Positions 1 through 7,329 of a DNA stretch of 35,780 bases are shown here, piece after piece. The notes under the pieces are model-generated. The model did no database searches, had not been told where the DNA came from, and saw nothing but the letters and a program-made list of their open reading frames with translations. The first letter of the stretch is position 1. Each line of letters opens with the position of its first letter. The stretch spans positions 1-35,780 of the forward strand of contig WRLP01000027.1 of NCBI GenBank assembly GCA_009777535.1, written 5' to 3'. The translations under genes and the position numbers were made by a program. This stretch comes from Treponema sp. (GTDB lineage: Bacteria; Spirochaetota; Spirochaetia; Treponematales; Breznakiellaceae).

Positions 1-174
1 TGCAAAGACTCTACTATTTTTGAAGTGGACTGGGGACTGGGGCCTGGGGGCTGGGGACTGGGGACTGGGGACTGGGGACTGGGGACTGGGGACTGGGGAC
101 TGGGGACTGGGGACTGGTCTCTTGCAGTTTACCATACTACCGTCTCCTTTGTCAATAACAATACTGTTTCTCAT
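1..174 (-). CDS. N-terminal part of an unidentified protein with PVPSPQS repeats, running off the left edge
   Basis: On the minus strand an ATG at 174 is preceded by AAGGAG (186-181) with a 6-nt spacer, an excellent ribosome binding site. The frame stays open for 58 codons to the window edge. It begins MRNSIVIDKGDGSMVNCKR, then reads a 7-bp tandem repeat as three perfect PVPSPQS units plus a variant unit, and continues HFKNSRVFA. The gene is therefore partial and its family cannot be recognised from what remains. The start site and leader look genuine; the low-complexity stretch is repeat-derived and resembles the one inside lon in this window. A possible extended -10 lies upstream at 240-232. 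The alternative is that this is a decayed gene whose 5' end alone survives; the missing part would decide this. Confidence 0.55.
   Translation of the reverse strand, partial: MRNSIVIDKGDGSMVNCKRPVPSPQSPVPSPQSPVPSPQSPAPRPQSPVHFKNSRVFA
32..115. repeat. Heptamer tandem repeat (GGGGACT), 12 units
   Basis: Twelve contiguous 7-bp units are visible: GGGGACT (32-38), the variants GGGGCCT (39-45) and GGGGGCT (46-52), then nine perfect GGGGACT copies (53-115). Because 7 is not a multiple of 3, all three frames of one strand read the same seven-residue cycle: PSPQSPV on the minus strand and GDWGLGT on the plus strand, with no stop in any frame. Known heptameric short tandem repeats of cyanobacteria (STRRs) are of the same kind. 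A related array in inverse orientation lies in lon at 16348-16403. Confidence 0.95.
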
Positions 175-231
175 AATTTGCTCCTTTTTATTCGGATAAT
201 CTTTCTAAAACCCAAGCTTCCTCTTATGGCG

Positions 232-240
232 ATTATATCA
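232..240 (-). promoter_or_regulatory. Extended -10 promoter element for the leftward edge gene
   Basis: On the minus strand the sequence reads TGATATAAT, a consensus extended -10 (TGn-TATAAT), about 60 nt upstream of the ATG at 174. No good -35 is seen, which is common for extended -10 promoters. This is a sequence-only call. Confidence 0.4.
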
Positions 241-299
241 CATTTATTTTATAAAATTTAAACCTTTTAACTAAAAATTTACAAAAACTTGAGATTATT

Positions 300-395
300 T
301 TAGCCACGAACTACATAAACAGATAGTGGTAAAAAAAAACTTGTATTCAGCCACGGGCTTCCACAGAAAAATAATCCGCGAAAATCCGTGGATCC
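300..395. repeat. Degraded dispersed repeat (CCACGAACTACA / CGAAAATCCGTGG type)
   Basis: This noncoding stretch between the edge gene and trmB holds CCACGAACTACATAAACAGA near 303 and CCGCGAAAATCCGTGGATCC near 376. It resembles the better preserved copy at 1103-1190 and the short trace at 18959-18977. Intergenic repeats built from CACGAAC/CACGGAT words occur in many bacterial genomes. No coding signal is visible here. Confidence 0.5.
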
Positions 396-405
396 TAATT
401 CTTCT

Positions 406-1059
406 CTACTCCCGGACAAAAAACAATTCCCAAATTGCGTGATTCTTTGCAATTCCCTTTTGTTCAAACCTTGTCTGCGGGCGCCATGGCTGGGGCTCTG
501 CAAACCCGCCGTAAGCATTGCGAAGGGTGGCCGTTGCTTCCAGTTCCGCCAGGGCATAATTCGCGTAATCTTCCCAGTCTGTAACCATATACAGGTACCC
601 GCCGCTTACGAGCTTTCCGGCAAGGGTTTCGGTGAAGGGGCGCTGAACAAGGCGGCGTTTGTTATGTCTTTTCTTGGGCCAGGGATCCGGAAAGAAAATA
701 TGAATTGCTTCAAGCGACATATCCGCAATCATTTTCTCGATTACTTCAACCGCGTCATGTTCAATAATTCTTATATTGGAAAGATTACGTTTTTCGATTT
801 CCCAAAGAAGCCGGCCTATTCCCGGACGATGAACCTCGACACCTAAATAGTTTTTACCAGGGGTTGCTTCGGCGATAATTGCCGTCGCAAGACCTGCGCC
901 AAATCCTACTTCAACTGTTATCGGTTTTGTAACGCCAAATATTTCGCCCGGGTTTATATGCGCATCACAAAAAGGAACGATAAATTTTTCGCCACAAGCA
1001 TAAGCTCTTTTTTGCGCTGCGGTAAAGCGGCCTGCACGAAGCACATAACTTTTATTCAT
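406..1059 (-). CDS. trmB: tRNA (guanine-N7-)-methyltransferase TrmB
   Basis: TrmB transfers a methyl group from S-adenosylmethionine to N7 of G46 in the variable loop of many tRNAs, in the cytoplasm. The sequence shows the class I methyltransferase motif I VEVGFGAGLATAI, the acidic strand end GVEVH, and the diagnostic TrmB stretch FFPDPWPKKRHNKRR followed by TDWEDYA. Length (217 residues) is normal. I place the start at the ATG at 1059; an in-frame TTG at 1080 would add seven residues (MSKVWLV) and neither has a strong Shine-Dalgarno. It is the last gene of a leftward group after iorA and a lipoprotein, separated from the latter by a palindromic repeat, so it is probably transcribed separately. 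Identification is firm. Confidence 0.93.
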   Translation of the reverse strand: MNKSYVLRAGRFTAAQKRAYACGEKFIVPFCDAHINPGEIFGVTKPITVEVGFGAGLATAIIAEATPGKNYLGVEVHRPGIGRLLWEIEKRNLSNIRIIEHDAVEVIEKMIADMSLEAIHIFFPDPWPKKRHNKRRLVQRPFTETLAGKLVSGGYLYMVTDWEDYANYALAELEATATLRNAYGGFAEPQPWRPQTRFEQKGIAKNHAIWELFFVRE

Positions 1060-1102
1060 TACCAACCACACCTTACTCAAAAAATTAAATATTTAAGAAT
1101 TT

Positions 1103-1190
1103 TAACCACGAACCACACGAACAGACACAAAAGAAATTAAAAAGCTTTTCAAACCACGAGTTCGTGTTGGTTAGTGTGGTTAGTGGTAAA
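1103..1190. repeat. Imperfect palindromic intergenic repeat (CCACGAACCACACGAAC type)
   Basis: The left arm begins AACCACGAACCACACGAACA (1104) and the right arm, read on the other strand from 1190, begins ACCACTAACCACACTAACCA. The two arms can pair imperfectly around an A/T-rich centre containing AAAGCTTTT. It fills the trmB-lipoprotein intergenic space and looks like a REP/MITE-like dispersed repeat; a related degraded copy is at 300-395. Confidence 0.6.
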
Positions 1191-1219
1191 AAACAAAGAA
1201 GCATGCTTTACATGAATTA

Positions 1220-1879
1220 CTAACGCAGGGGAACCGCGTTTGTAAAAGCGGAGCAGGAATATTCGGAATCTTCGACCCACAGGGCGGCGGTTCTGGCGCT
1301 GGTCGGAAGATTTAGTGTTCCAACAGCCCCCGAAAGAACACGAACCGTAGCCGTGGAAATATAATTGCCTTCGGCATCATAATAAATAAGGTGATTATTG
1401 GGCCACCTTGAATCTATTATGTACCTGCCGCCGCTTATATCAAGCGTGGGAAAAGGAAAGCGCATATTCCCGTCGAAACTGAAATTCCGTTCCGTCGATT
1501 CGCCGCCCTTGTTTACCAGAACTGCGCGAAACTGCCCCCTGGGAAGGCTTTCATTATCCTGAATGGCGATGCTCCTGGTTCCAATCCAGATTGTTTCATC
1601 CTGGGCGTAGCTAACCCAGTCTTCACTTTTAATATGCCAGCGCAGCTGTTCGCGATCATGGTACAAATAGAGTTCCCCCAGATTTTCGATTCCATCTTCA
1701 TCGTTTGGAATGATAAAAAAAGAAAAACGTTCGAGGGGTTTTGTATCGCCTTCATAATAAACAAGCTCGATAAAACCATAGGTAATTTCCGGTTTTGCAC
1801 GGGAACAGGAAGAAAAGACCGACGCCAGCGCACAGACCACGAGGACAAAAATCTGTAATTTTCCAAAACCGGATTTCAT
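1220..1879 (-). CDS. Putative lipoprotein of unknown function
   Basis: I do not recognise the family. The protein (219 residues) begins with a basic stretch, a hydrophobic segment and the lipobox SVFSSC near residue 25, so it should be exported, lipidated at that Cys and anchored in a membrane. The rest is mixed and beta-rich in appearance, without repeats or catalytic motifs I can name. The ATG at 1879 is chosen because AGAGGAAG lies just upstream and because a longer in-frame start would put ten extra residues before the signal peptide. The stop codon of iorA and this start are arranged TAATATG, so the two genes are almost certainly cotranscribed and translationally coupled. Whether it works with IorA is unknown; the coupling may only reflect compact packing. 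Confidence 0.8.
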   Translation of the reverse strand: MKSGFGKLQIFVLVVCALASVFSSCSRAKPEITYGFIELVYYEGDTKPLERFSFFIIPNDEDGIENLGELYLYHDREQLRWHIKSEDWVSYAQDETIWIGTRSIAIQDNESLPRGQFRAVLVNKGGESTERNFSFDGNMRFPFPTLDISGGRYIIDSRWPNNHLIYYDAEGNYISTATVRVLSGAVGTLNLPTSARTAALWVEDSEYSCSAFTNAVPLR

Positions 1880-1880
1880 A

Positions 1881-3503
1881 TTACTTCCTCTTTCTAAGCG
1901 ATTCCACACATTCCCTCTTGAAAATTATAACAGAAACGCCGCGGTACTCAATTTCCTTTTTTAATATTGCCGCGTTTTCTTCCGCAAACTGCTTTTTTGC
2001 TTCCAGTTCAAAAATATGCTCGCTGTTTACTCCAAGACCAAGAATCAGGTTTTTTAATTGATCAGGTTGCATAATGGTAGGCTGGCAGCCTGTCATGGCA
2101 ACAACAGAATTATCAAGAATGATGAGTGTTATGGGAATATTCGATGTTACAGCATCGATCAGACCGGATATGCCTGAATGTAAAAATGTGGAATCGCCGA
2201 TAACGGCCAGGCTGTATTTAAGGCCCGACTGCGAAGCGCCCCCCGCCATTCCTATAGAGGCGCCCATGCAGACGATGCTTTCCACTGCCGAGTACGGCGG
2301 CAGCGCTCCAAGCGAGTAACAGCCGATATCTGAATTGATCCCTACATCGGGGTGACCGGGGCGCGGATCAATGGCCTGAACTGCCGTTCTTATGGCGTCA
2401 TAACTTTCGATGTGGGGGCAGCCCCGGCATAACTGCGGCGGCCTTGGCGGCAATGGCAAGCTGCCCGAAACCGCCAGGGTTTTCCTCATACCTAAACCAA
2501 GCGCTTGCCGCACATTGTCAGGATCAAGTTCCCCGGCCTGCATTACCGGTTTCAGGCTGCCTCCTGCGATGCCGAAAAGCCTTTGGGCTATAAACGGCTG
2601 GCCTTCTTCAAAAACAAGAATCTCCTCCGCCGCGCCGCAAAGTTTTTGAATCAATTTTTCCGGCAGGGGATACGCGCCGATGTGCAGATGGGCCGGCTCC
2701 TTTTTGCCGCGCTTCTTTCGCATTGCAAGCAGGTCTTCAAGGTTTTCTTCGTAATAATTCCCGCCAAGCCCCGAAGTGATAATTGCAAGATCGCTTTTGG
2801 AATCTTTCGGCAGCCTTAATCTGTTTGCCGGATGCTTTTCAGCCCATGCGGCAATAACCTTCTGCTTTTCAAGAAGCGCAGCATAATTTTTTCTTGCATA
2901 GGCCGGAAGCAGTATCCATTTTTCCCTTTCAGTTGTTTTGGAAACCGGATTTTGCAAGCGGGCCTTCTTCGCTTTTATACCGGAGCGTGCGTGAGACAGG
3001 CGTGTGGCAAGGCGCAGCAATACCGGCACCTGGAAACGCTCCGAAACATCGAATGCTTCGCGCGTCATATCGTAGGCTTCCTGCTGGCTGCGCGGTTCAA
3101 GACATGGAACCAGTGCAAAATCAGCGTAAAAGCGGGAATCCTGCTCATTCTGCGAACTGTGCATTCCCGGATCGTCGGCAATGGCGATAACAAGGCCGCC
3201 CTTTATCCCGACAAGCGCGCTGTTAATAAATGGGTCTGCGGCGACATTAAGCCCGACATGTTTCATTGTAACAAGGGCCCTGCATCCGGCAAAGGAAGCG
3301 CCAAGGGCAGCTTCCAGGGCCGTCTTCTCGTTGGAACACCAACGGGCGGCCAGAGAGCCGTTTTTTTTGGATTCATCGATAAGAAACTGTAAAATTTCCG
3401 TGGACGGTGTGCCCGGATATCCGTAGGCGGCGCTGATTCCGGCGTGGATTGCACCTAACGCAACGGCCTCATCGCCCAGTAGTGCTAACTTTTCGTTACT
3501 CAT
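1881..3503 (-). CDS. iorA: Indolepyruvate ferredoxin oxidoreductase alpha subunit-like protein, without the C-terminal ferredoxin domain
   Basis: IorA uses thiamine diphosphate to decarboxylate aryl-pyruvates oxidatively to acyl-CoA, passing electrons to ferredoxin. The N-terminal POR-type domain is visible in GYPGTPSTEIL and in FAGCRALVTMKHVGLNVAADP. RPPQLCRGCPHIESYD is the conserved CxxCPH region, and GDSTFLHSGISGLIDAV followed by ILDNSVVAMTG is the thiamine diphosphate/Mg binding core. Family members typically continue into a two-[4Fe-4S] ferredoxin domain. Here the protein ends soon after VSVIIFKRECVESLRKRK, so that domain is absent, and no iorB lies nearby. The start at 3503 (MSNEKLALLG) fits family N-termini; an ATG at 3530 adds nine residues, and neither has a clear Shine-Dalgarno. 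Function as an electron-transferring enzyme would need separate partners. Confidence 0.85.
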   Translation of the reverse strand: MSNEKLALLGDEAVALGAIHAGISAAYGYPGTPSTEILQFLIDESKKNGSLAARWCSNEKTALEAALGASFAGCRALVTMKHVGLNVAADPFINSALVGIKGGLVIAIADDPGMHSSQNEQDSRFYADFALVPCLEPRSQQEAYDMTREAFDVSERFQVPVLLRLATRLSHARSGIKAKKARLQNPVSKTTEREKWILLPAYARKNYAALLEKQKVIAAWAEKHPANRLRLPKDSKSDLAIITSGLGGNYYEENLEDLLAMRKKRGKKEPAHLHIGAYPLPEKLIQKLCGAAEEILVFEEGQPFIAQRLFGIAGGSLKPVMQAGELDPDNVRQALGLGMRKTLAVSGSLPLPPRPPQLCRGCPHIESYDAIRTAVQAIDPRPGHPDVGINSDIGCYSLGALPPYSAVESIVCMGASIGMAGGASQSGLKYSLAVIGDSTFLHSGISGLIDAVTSNIPITLIILDNSVVAMTGCQPTIMQPDQLKNLILGLGVNSEHIFELEAKKQFAEENAAILKKEIEYRGVSVIIFKRECVESLRKRK

Positions 3504-3628
3504 TGTTAAACAATAGCAGATTCTTGGCATTTTTGTCTACATGAACGCCCTCCGGCGGCATTGACAAAAATATAAATAAAATGTACTGTTTTTTCAGTTC
3601 ATGGATGAACAAAGCGAGGATTTTTTTC

Positions 3629-5179
3629 ATGGTCATCAAGTTAGGTCTGTTGGTAATGTTTTTCGCGGTTACGATTTTTGTCGGAATTTATTTCCGTAAA
3701 AAAGCCGCAAGCGTCAACGATTTCGTGCTGGGCGGGCGGGCGGTCGGCCCATGGCTTACAGCTTTCGCTTACGGAACAACATATTTTTCCGCCGTTGTTT
3801 TTGTAGGGTACGCAGGTCAGTTCGGCTGGAGGTTCGGCACGGCAGCCGTGTGGATTGGCCTTGGCAACGCCTTTGTCGGTTCATTAATGCCGTGGTTCGT
3901 TCTCGGCCGCCGCACGCGCATCATGACAAATCACTTAAAAAGCGCGACAATGCCGGAATTTTTCGGTTCACGTTATATGTCTACAGCGCTGAAAATCGGC
4001 GCATCAATTATCGTTTTTATATTTCTTATTCCGTATACCGCATCTTTGTACAATGGTCTTTCGCGTCTCTTCGCCATGGCGTTTAACGCGGATTTTATAT
4101 ACTGCATTCTGGCGATGGCGATCCTTACCGCCATTTTTGTAGTCGCCGGCGGTTACTTTGCCACTGCAGCAAACAACTTCATACAGGGCTTTATCATGCT
4201 GGCCGGCATTGTCGTTATTATCGCCACGGTTCTGAAAGACAATGGCGGTTTTACGGCGGCCATACACTCACTTGCCCGCATCAATGTTGATGAAGGGGCA
4301 TCGGTACCCGGTGTGTTTGCTTCCTTTTTCGGACCCGACCCGGTATCTTTACTGGGCGTCGTACTTCTTACATCAATCGGCACCTGGGGGTTGCCGCAGA
4401 TGGTAGCCCGCTTCTACTCCATAAACAGTGAAAAAATGATAACCAAGGGAGCGATTGTATCCACCGTCTTCGCCCTTTTTGTAGCGGGCGGCAGTTATTT
4501 TCTCGGCAGCTTCGGCCGCTTGTACGCTAGTGTCGTGGAGCGAAATGCAAATGGCGCGGTCATATTCGATTCCATTGTACCTACAATTATTTCGGGGTTT
4601 TCCGATTTATTGATTGGCATAGTTATACTCCTGGTGTTTGCAGCGTCCATATCAACGCTTGCCTCCCTTGTCATGGCTTCGGCCACTACACTTACGCTGG
4701 ATTTTTTGAAAGGCCATGTGATAAAGAAGATGGACGATAAGAAACAGCTTGTTATCATTCGTTTTTTAATCGTGGTATTTATCATTATTTCATCAATAAT
4801 AGCTATTTTCCAATACAGAGGGGGAATAACATTTATCGCCCAGCTTATGGGGATATCGTGGGGCGCCCTTGCCGGCTCCTTCCTTGCACCCTTCCTGTAT
4901 GGACTTTACTGGAGGCGGACGAGCAGGCTGTCAGTTTGGTGCTGCTTCCTGTTCAGTACCACTCTGATGATCCTGAATATCTTTTTCAGAAGTTCTTTCC
5001 CGGCAATTTTACAGTCGCCAATCAATGCCGGAGCGTTTGCCATGCTTGCAGGGCTTGTTATCGTACCGGCGGTAAGCATGCTTTCCAAAGCGCCTGAAAA
5101 AACAGTCGTGGATAATTGCTTCTCCTGCTACGAGGAAATTGTCAGCGTAAAAGTAAGGGACGATCTGGGAAATAAATAA
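3629..5179 (+). CDS. Sodium:solute symporter (SSS family)
   Basis: This is an integral inner-membrane transporter of the SSS/PutP superfamily, which couples uptake of small solutes (proline, pantothenate, sugars, carboxylates) to Na+. The 516-residue protein has roughly 13 hydrophobic segments. It carries the family start pattern of a first membrane helix followed by FVLGGRAVGPWLTAFAYGTT with FSAVVFVGYAG, and later GTWGLPQMVARFYS, a typical SSS stretch. I choose ATG 3629 because GCGAGGA lies 8 nt upstream; starts at 3581 and 3605 would add residues before the first helix without better signals. It stands alone, divergent from iorA and 72 nt before the next gene. The substrate cannot be told from the sequence. 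Confidence 0.88.
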   Translation: MVIKLGLLVMFFAVTIFVGIYFRKKAASVNDFVLGGRAVGPWLTAFAYGTTYFSAVVFVGYAGQFGWRFGTAAVWIGLGNAFVGSLMPWFVLGRRTRIMTNHLKSATMPEFFGSRYMSTALKIGASIIVFIFLIPYTASLYNGLSRLFAMAFNADFIYCILAMAILTAIFVVAGGYFATAANNFIQGFIMLAGIVVIIATVLKDNGGFTAAIHSLARINVDEGASVPGVFASFFGPDPVSLLGVVLLTSIGTWGLPQMVARFYSINSEKMITKGAIVSTVFALFVAGGSYFLGSFGRLYASVVERNANGAVIFDSIVPTIISGFSDLLIGIVILLVFAASISTLASLVMASATTLTLDFLKGHVIKKMDDKKQLVIIRFLIVVFIIISSIIAIFQYRGGITFIAQLMGISWGALAGSFLAPFLYGLYWRRTSRLSVWCCFLFSTTLMILNIFFRSSFPAILQSPINAGAFAMLAGLVIVPAVSMLSKAPEKTVVDNCFSCYEEIVSVKVRDDLGNK

Positions 5180-5190
5180 GGCTTCGGCTA

Positions 5191-5225
5191 TTGACCTTTT
5201 CCCGGCGGTTCTGCATACTTATAAT
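5191..5225 (+). promoter_or_regulatory. Promoter before the small basic ribosomal-type protein gene
   Basis: TTGACC (5191-5196) is followed after 17 nt by CATACT (5214-5219), overlapped by a perfect TATAAT at 5220-5225. Either hexamer could serve as the -10. It lies about 30 nt before the GTG start at 5252 and could drive the whole dxs-cdaA run. Confidence 0.5.
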
Positions 5226-5251
5226 TATTCTATCACTATAGGAGAGTAACA

Positions 5252-5341
5252 GTGCCCTGCGGACGAAAACGCAAACTACGGAAGATTGCCACACACAAAC
5301 GCAAGAAGAAACTGCGGAAAAACAGACATAAGAACAAGTAG
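5252..5341 (+). CDS. Very small basic protein of the AURKAIP1/COX24 (bS22/mS38-like) type
   Basis: A 29-codon gene starts at GTG 5252, with GGAGAG (5241-5246) 5 nt upstream. It reads PCGRKRKLRKIATHKRKK followed by KLRKNRHKNK, with over half of the residues Lys or Arg. The pattern matches the short C-terminal AURKAIP1/COX24 domain proteins that many bacteria carry and that bind the small ribosomal subunit (bS22 in mycobacteria, mS38 in mitochondria). It should be a ribosome-associated protein. Its own promoter at 5191-5225, its strong ribosome binding site and its clear composition make it a real gene although it is easily missed by gene callers. The following dxs start is 45 nt downstream with a small hairpin between them. 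Confidence 0.8.
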   Translation: MPCGRKRKLRKIATHKRKKKLRKNRHKNK

Positions 5342-5362
5342 TTAAGGCCTGGCTCTTACATA

Positions 5363-5381
5363 ACCTTAACCGTTTTAAGGT
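5363..5381 (+). promoter_or_regulatory. Small hairpin covering the dxs ribosome binding site
   Basis: ACCTTAA (5363-5369) pairs with TTAAGGT (5375-5381) around a 5-nt loop. The only plausible Shine-Dalgarno for dxs, AAGG at 5377-5380, is inside the 3' arm. The stem is A/U-rich and weak, so it may modulate translation or serve only as a processing or pausing site. Confidence 0.4.
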
Positions 5382-5386
5382 AAACC

Positions 5387-7315
5387 TTGACTAATATGCA
5401 AAATAATGAATCCCTTTTATCCCGAATAAATTCCCCCGGTGATCTAAAAGCCCTAAAGTCCGGGGAACTGGGCGCCCTGGCGGAAGAAATCCGGCGGCTC
5501 ATTGTCTCTACTGTCGCAAAAAACGGCGGGCATCTTGCCTCGAATTTGGGCGTGGTGGAACTGACTATTGCCCTTCACCGGGCATTCAATTCACCCGAAG
5601 ACAGAATTATTTGGGATGTTGGCCATCAGTGTTATGCTCATAAGCTGTTAACAGGGCGTTTCGATTCTTTTCCCTCATTGCGCAAAGCCGGCGGCGTTTC
5701 CGGTTTTCCCAAGCGAAGCGAAAGCACTCACGATGTTTTTAACACCGGTCATGCGTCTACTTCCATCTCGGCCGCCCTGGGAATCCTTGCGGCGGAACGC
5801 CTGCTTGGAGGCAAGGGGTATATAATAGCAGTTATCGGCGACGGCGCCCTCACAGGCGGGCTTGCATACGAAGCGCTTTCACATGCCGGACACCTTGGCC
5901 TTCCCCTGATCGTAATACTCAACGACAACAAAATGTCGATAAGCCCGAATGTGGGGGGGCTTTCCAAGTATTTAAGCCGCCTGTCCATGAAGGCAAAATA
6001 TCAAACTTTTCGCAGACATTTTGATGCCATGGCAAAGCGGATACCCTTTATCGGGGATATGTTTTTTGATTTGGTGTTAAGGCTGAAGCGGGCGGTTAAG
6101 GCGGTTTTCTACACCGACAATTTTTTTGTAGATTTGGGGTTCGAGTATGTGGGGCCAATCGAAGGCCATCATTTGGAGACGCTGAGCGGTGTTTTTACCG
6201 ATGTAAAAAAACTTGGCCGGCCGGTTGTAATCCATGTTATAACACGCAAGGGCAAGGGGTATGGTTATGCTGAAGATGATCCCGGCTCATACCATGGCGT
6301 CGACTCATTTTCTGTTGAAGGCGGCATTGAAGGCCGGAGCGTCGAGGAAAAAAGGCCGGCTTTTACAGAGGTTTTCGGCAGGGCAATGCTCGATCTGGCG
6401 GCGCGGGATAACCGGATAACAGCCCTTACAGCCGCTATGGAAAAGGGCACCGGGCTTGCTTCTTTCAAACAGGCTTTTCCTTCACGCCTGTTCGACGTAG
6501 GCATTGCCGAAGAGCACGCGATTACATTTGCCGCAGGGCTTGCGTCCCGCGGCTTAAAGCCGGTAGCAGCCATCTACTCGACTTTTATTCAGCGTTCTGT
6601 GGATCAGGTTATACATGATACAGCCCTGCAAAAACTGCCTGTAATTTTGGCGCTGGACAGGGCCGGCCTTGTCGGCGGTGACGGCGAAACCCATCAGGGT
6701 CTGTTTGACATAGCGCTGTTCCGCTGCGTGCCGAATACCACAATACTCGCGCCCGCCGGAGAAAGTGAAATGCGGATCATGCTGGAGTGGGCATTAAGCC
6801 GCAATGAAGGCCCTGTGATAATCCGTTACCCCAAGGCCCGCTGCCCGCAGGAAACTCCCGCTTTTTCGCTTCCGATAGAAACAGGGCGCGGTGTCTGGCA
6901 TTCCAGGGGAACAAAGGGGCAGCTCTGCCTGGCCTTTACCGGCTCGCTTTACAATGAAGTAACGGAAGCGGCAGAGCTCCTGCGGCAGCGGGGAATTGAG
7001 GCAGACCTTTACAATCTGCGTTTCCTGAAACCGGTTGACGAAGATTTCCTTGCCGGTTTGATGAACAGCTATGAGCTTGTCTGCTTTATAGAAGAAGGGA
7101 TACGCGACGGCGGATTTGGCGAATATGCGGCGGCTCTTGGGCGCAGAAGGGGCTGTGCCGCAAAAGTAGAAGTTCTGGCCGTGGAAAGCGGTTTTGCGGA
7201 AAAAGGGCTGGCCTTGGGGACAAGGGAGCAGCTTCTGGCTGTTAACGCTCTGGACGGCAAGGGTATCGCAAAGCAGATTGAACTGCGGTATGTGGTGCGC
7301 GGCTCTCAAGTGTGA
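5387..7315 (+). CDS. dxs: 1-deoxy-D-xylulose-5-phosphate synthase
   Basis: DXS condenses pyruvate and glyceraldehyde 3-phosphate to 1-deoxyxylulose 5-phosphate, the first step of the MEP isoprenoid pathway, using thiamine diphosphate. Visible motifs are WDVGHQCYAHKLLTGR, GDGALTGGLAYEALSHAG with NDNKMSISPNVGGLS (ThDP/Mg site), DVGIAEEHAITFAAG (general-acid Glu region) and DRAGLVGGDGETHQG. Length (642 residues) is normal. The start is uncertain: TTG 5387 is 6 nt after AAGG, while ATG 5396 sits too far from it; the difference is three residues. The gene begins 45 nt after the small basic gene and is followed by cdaA after 14 nt, so it belongs to a long rightward transcription unit. Confidence 0.96.
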   Translation: MTNMQNNESLLSRINSPGDLKALKSGELGALAEEIRRLIVSTVAKNGGHLASNLGVVELTIALHRAFNSPEDRIIWDVGHQCYAHKLLTGRFDSFPSLRKAGGVSGFPKRSESTHDVFNTGHASTSISAALGILAAERLLGGKGYIIAVIGDGALTGGLAYEALSHAGHLGLPLIVILNDNKMSISPNVGGLSKYLSRLSMKAKYQTFRRHFDAMAKRIPFIGDMFFDLVLRLKRAVKAVFYTDNFFVDLGFEYVGPIEGHHLETLSGVFTDVKKLGRPVVIHVITRKGKGYGYAEDDPGSYHGVDSFSVEGGIEGRSVEEKRPAFTEVFGRAMLDLAARDNRITALTAAMEKGTGLASFKQAFPSRLFDVGIAEEHAITFAAGLASRGLKPVAAIYSTFIQRSVDQVIHDTALQKLPVILALDRAGLVGGDGETHQGLFDIALFRCVPNTTILAPAGESEMRIMLEWALSRNEGPVIIRYPKARCPQETPAFSLPIETGRGVWHSRGTKGQLCLAFTGSLYNEVTEAAELLRQRGIEADLYNLRFLKPVDEDFLAGLMNSYELVCFIEEGIRDGGFGEYAAALGRRRGCAAKVEVLAVESGFAEKGLALGTREQLLAVNALDGKGIAKQIELRYVVRGSQV

Positions 7316-7329
7316 TACATTTATAGTTG

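Noticed and set aside
32-115. Possible CRISPR array
   Set aside because: Contiguous 7-bp units without spacers; not a CRISPR.
25-261. Plus-strand open frame reading WGLGTGD repeats
   Set aside because: It is the stop-free reading of the heptamer array with no ribosome binding site; the opposite strand has the convincing start.
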